From NCBI RefSeq assembly GCF_014646075.1, contig NZ_BMMT01000008.1, positions 124,001 to 188,000 on the forward strand: a DNA stretch of 64,000 bases, read 5' to 3'. Position 1 is the stretch's first letter, and every line of letters starts with the position of its first letter. The notes under the pieces are model-generated. The model ran no database searches, was not told the origin of the DNA, and was given only the letters and a program-made list of their open reading frames with translations. Both the position numbers and the translations under genes were made by a program. Origin of the DNA: Saccharopolyspora thermophila. GTDB taxonomy: Bacteria; Actinomycetota; Actinomycetes; Mycobacteriales; Pseudonocardiaceae. Positions 63,105 to 64,000 of this stretch are shown piece after piece.

Positions 63105-63240
63105 TCGCCGAGTTCATCGGGATGATCGGGGCGCGGCAACACGTCGGAGATCCACGCCGCCGGGGGAGCACCGGCGGCCCCGGACTTCCTGCGCCGCTTC
63201 GCGACGGCGACCACCCGGGCCCGGGTACCCGGTGGGCGCA
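63101..63240 (+). pseudogene. Frameshifted 5' remnant of a flavin-dependent (SsuD/LLM-type) monooxygenase
   Basis: ATG 63101 overlaps the ATPase stop. It reads MIAEFIGMIGAR, typical of luciferase-like organosulfur monooxygenases, then loses sense. In the next frame, from about 63132, the sequence continues NTSEIHAAGGAPAAPDFLRR then FATATTRARV, the expected following segment. One extra base near 63127-63132 explains the shift. The remaining ~300 residues of the usual enzyme are missing; the next gene begins at 63268. The gene is dead. Confidence 0.75.
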
Positions 63241-63267
63241 CGCTCAGACGTCGCGGGGGGAGAGATC

Positions 63268-64000
63268 ATGACGACCATCGTGCGGGCCCACGACGTGGCC
63301 CGAACCGACCACGCGCACGCGACCGACCTGATGCGCCCGGAAGTGGAGGCGATGCAGGCGCTGCTCGGCGAGCTGCCCGCCTCGGAGTGGCTGGTGGAGA
63401 CCGACTGCCCCGGCTGGACGGTGCGCGACGTCGTCTCCCACCTGATCGGCAACGCCGAGGTCACCCTGGACAACGAGCTGATGGCGCGGCGGGTCCGGGA
63501 GGGCACCGAGCGTTACCCGCGGCTGCCCCTGCTGAACGCGATGAACGAGGCGGCGGTCGACGGCTGGCGGGACCGGCAGACCAACGAGCTCGCCACCGAG
63601 TTCACCCGCCTGTGGTGGCAGCTGCTCGACGCACTGCCGTCGATGCCGGACGCGGTGCGTGACCGCATGTTCGACAGCGGCTACCCGGACGTGCCGCCGG
63701 TGTCCCTGGGCTACGTCGTGGACGTGGTCCTGACCCGGGACATGTGGATGCACCGCATCGACATCTGCCGCGCCACGGGCCGCACGTTCGCCACTCACGC
63801 CCACGACAGGGGAGTGGTGGAGCAGGTCCTGCGGGACCTCGACGACGAATGGGCGGGCCCGGCGTTCGTCCTGCACCTGACGGGAGCGGTGCCGGGGGAC
63901 TGGCAGATCGGCGACGACGCCCCGGTGGCGGCGCTTCAGGGAGACGCCCTGGGCGTGATGAGAAGCCTCTCCGGGCGGCGGGCCCCGGAAGCGAACGTCA
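63268..64000 (+). CDS. Maleylpyruvate isomerase family (mycothiol-dependent, DinB-like) protein, partial
   Basis: An open frame from ATG 63268 (behind GGGGGGAGAG) to the window edge, at least 244 residues with no stop. CPGWTVRDVVSHLIGNAE is the N-terminal signature of this family, with one metal His. TRDMWMHRIDICRATGR supplies a second His region. Members use or act on mycothiol, the low-molecular thiol of actinobacteria. The substrate is unknown. The C-terminus lies beyond the window. Confidence 0.82.
   Translation, partial: MTTIVRAHDVARTDHAHATDLMRPEVEAMQALLGELPASEWLVETDCPGWTVRDVVSHLIGNAEVTLDNELMARRVREGTERYPRLPLLNAMNEAAVDGWRDRQTNELATEFTRLWWQLLDALPSMPDAVRDRMFDSGYPDVPPVSLGYVVDVVLTRDMWMHRIDICRATGRTFATHAHDRGVVEQVLRDLDDEWAGPAFVLHLTGAVPGDWQIGDDAPVAALQGDALGVMRSLSGRRAPEANV

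Overview
The window is high-GC DNA with dense actinobacterial-type genes: many GTG starts, ATGA/GTGA overlaps, a mycothiol-dependent maleylpyruvate isomerase-type protein, WXG/DUF1023 proteins and abundant GntR/TetR/Lrp regulators. It looks like a chromosomal accessory or arm region of a filamentous actinomycete, perhaps of the Pseudonocardiales (Saccharopolyspora/Amycolatopsis-like). That placement is inference. I saw no rRNA, tRNA, CRISPR array, integrase or intact insertion sequence.

Layout. 0-6.4 kb: an FMN reductase, a polar amino acid ABC importer (lipoprotein divergent from permease-ATPase), an MFS exporter with its TetR regulator and twin operator-like palindromes, and an FHA protein. 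6.5-9.8 kb: a hydantoin/aspartate-type racemase, an NCS1 permease and a GntR regulator. 9.8-12.2 kb: a DrrAB-like exporter whose ATPase gene is broken by an internal deletion, and a small HTH protein behind two matching palindromes. 12.2-16.9 kb: a 2-oxo acid dehydrogenase operon (E1alpha-E1beta-E2) with a divergent Lrp regulator, then a methyltransferase. 16.9-17.6 kb is decayed sequence. 17.6-20 kb: a WXG/EspC-like small protein, a WXG-DUF1023 alpha/beta hydrolase and a membrane protein. 20-29.9 kb: exonuclease III, a stand-alone LigD polymerase domain, a PaoABC-type molybdenum aldehyde oxidoreductase, and larE-larB-larC for the nickel-pincer cofactor. 30-31.4 kb: a TPP riboswitch in front of a CytX-type transporter.

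31.5-36.5 kb holds the most striking locus: two paralogous family 2B (cyclic-nucleotide-domain) encapsulin shell proteins followed by a polyprenyl diphosphate synthase, i.e. a two-component protein nanocompartment with a predicted isoprenoid-synthase cargo. A 12-bp perfect hairpin separates the two shell genes.

36.7-41.2 kb: a CDF metal transporter and an XRE-cupin regulator / amine oxidase / MHS transporter set. 41.3-55.9 kb is a catabolic island. A ligase-amidase-GntR operon runs leftward. A long rightward operon encodes two molybdenum hydroxylase large subunits sharing one FAD and one FeS subunit, a CoxG-like protein, an enoyl-CoA hydratase, an alpha/beta hydrolase, an SDR and an MFS transporter. 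Thiolase and 3-hydroxyacyl-CoA dehydrogenase follow at 56-59 kb. Together they suggest hydroxylation, ring opening, deamidation and CoA-dependent breakdown of an unidentified (hetero)aromatic compound. 59-64 kb: MarR/WrbA, a phosphopantetheinyl transferase, and a sulfonate-type ABC transporter behind a Cys-Cys-ending leader peptide, followed by the frameshifted stub of a flavin monooxygenase and a partial maleylpyruvate isomerase-family gene.

Several gene ends carry related hairpin-forming intergenic elements (about 640, 21000, 54450 and 60400), which look like a dispersed repeat family.
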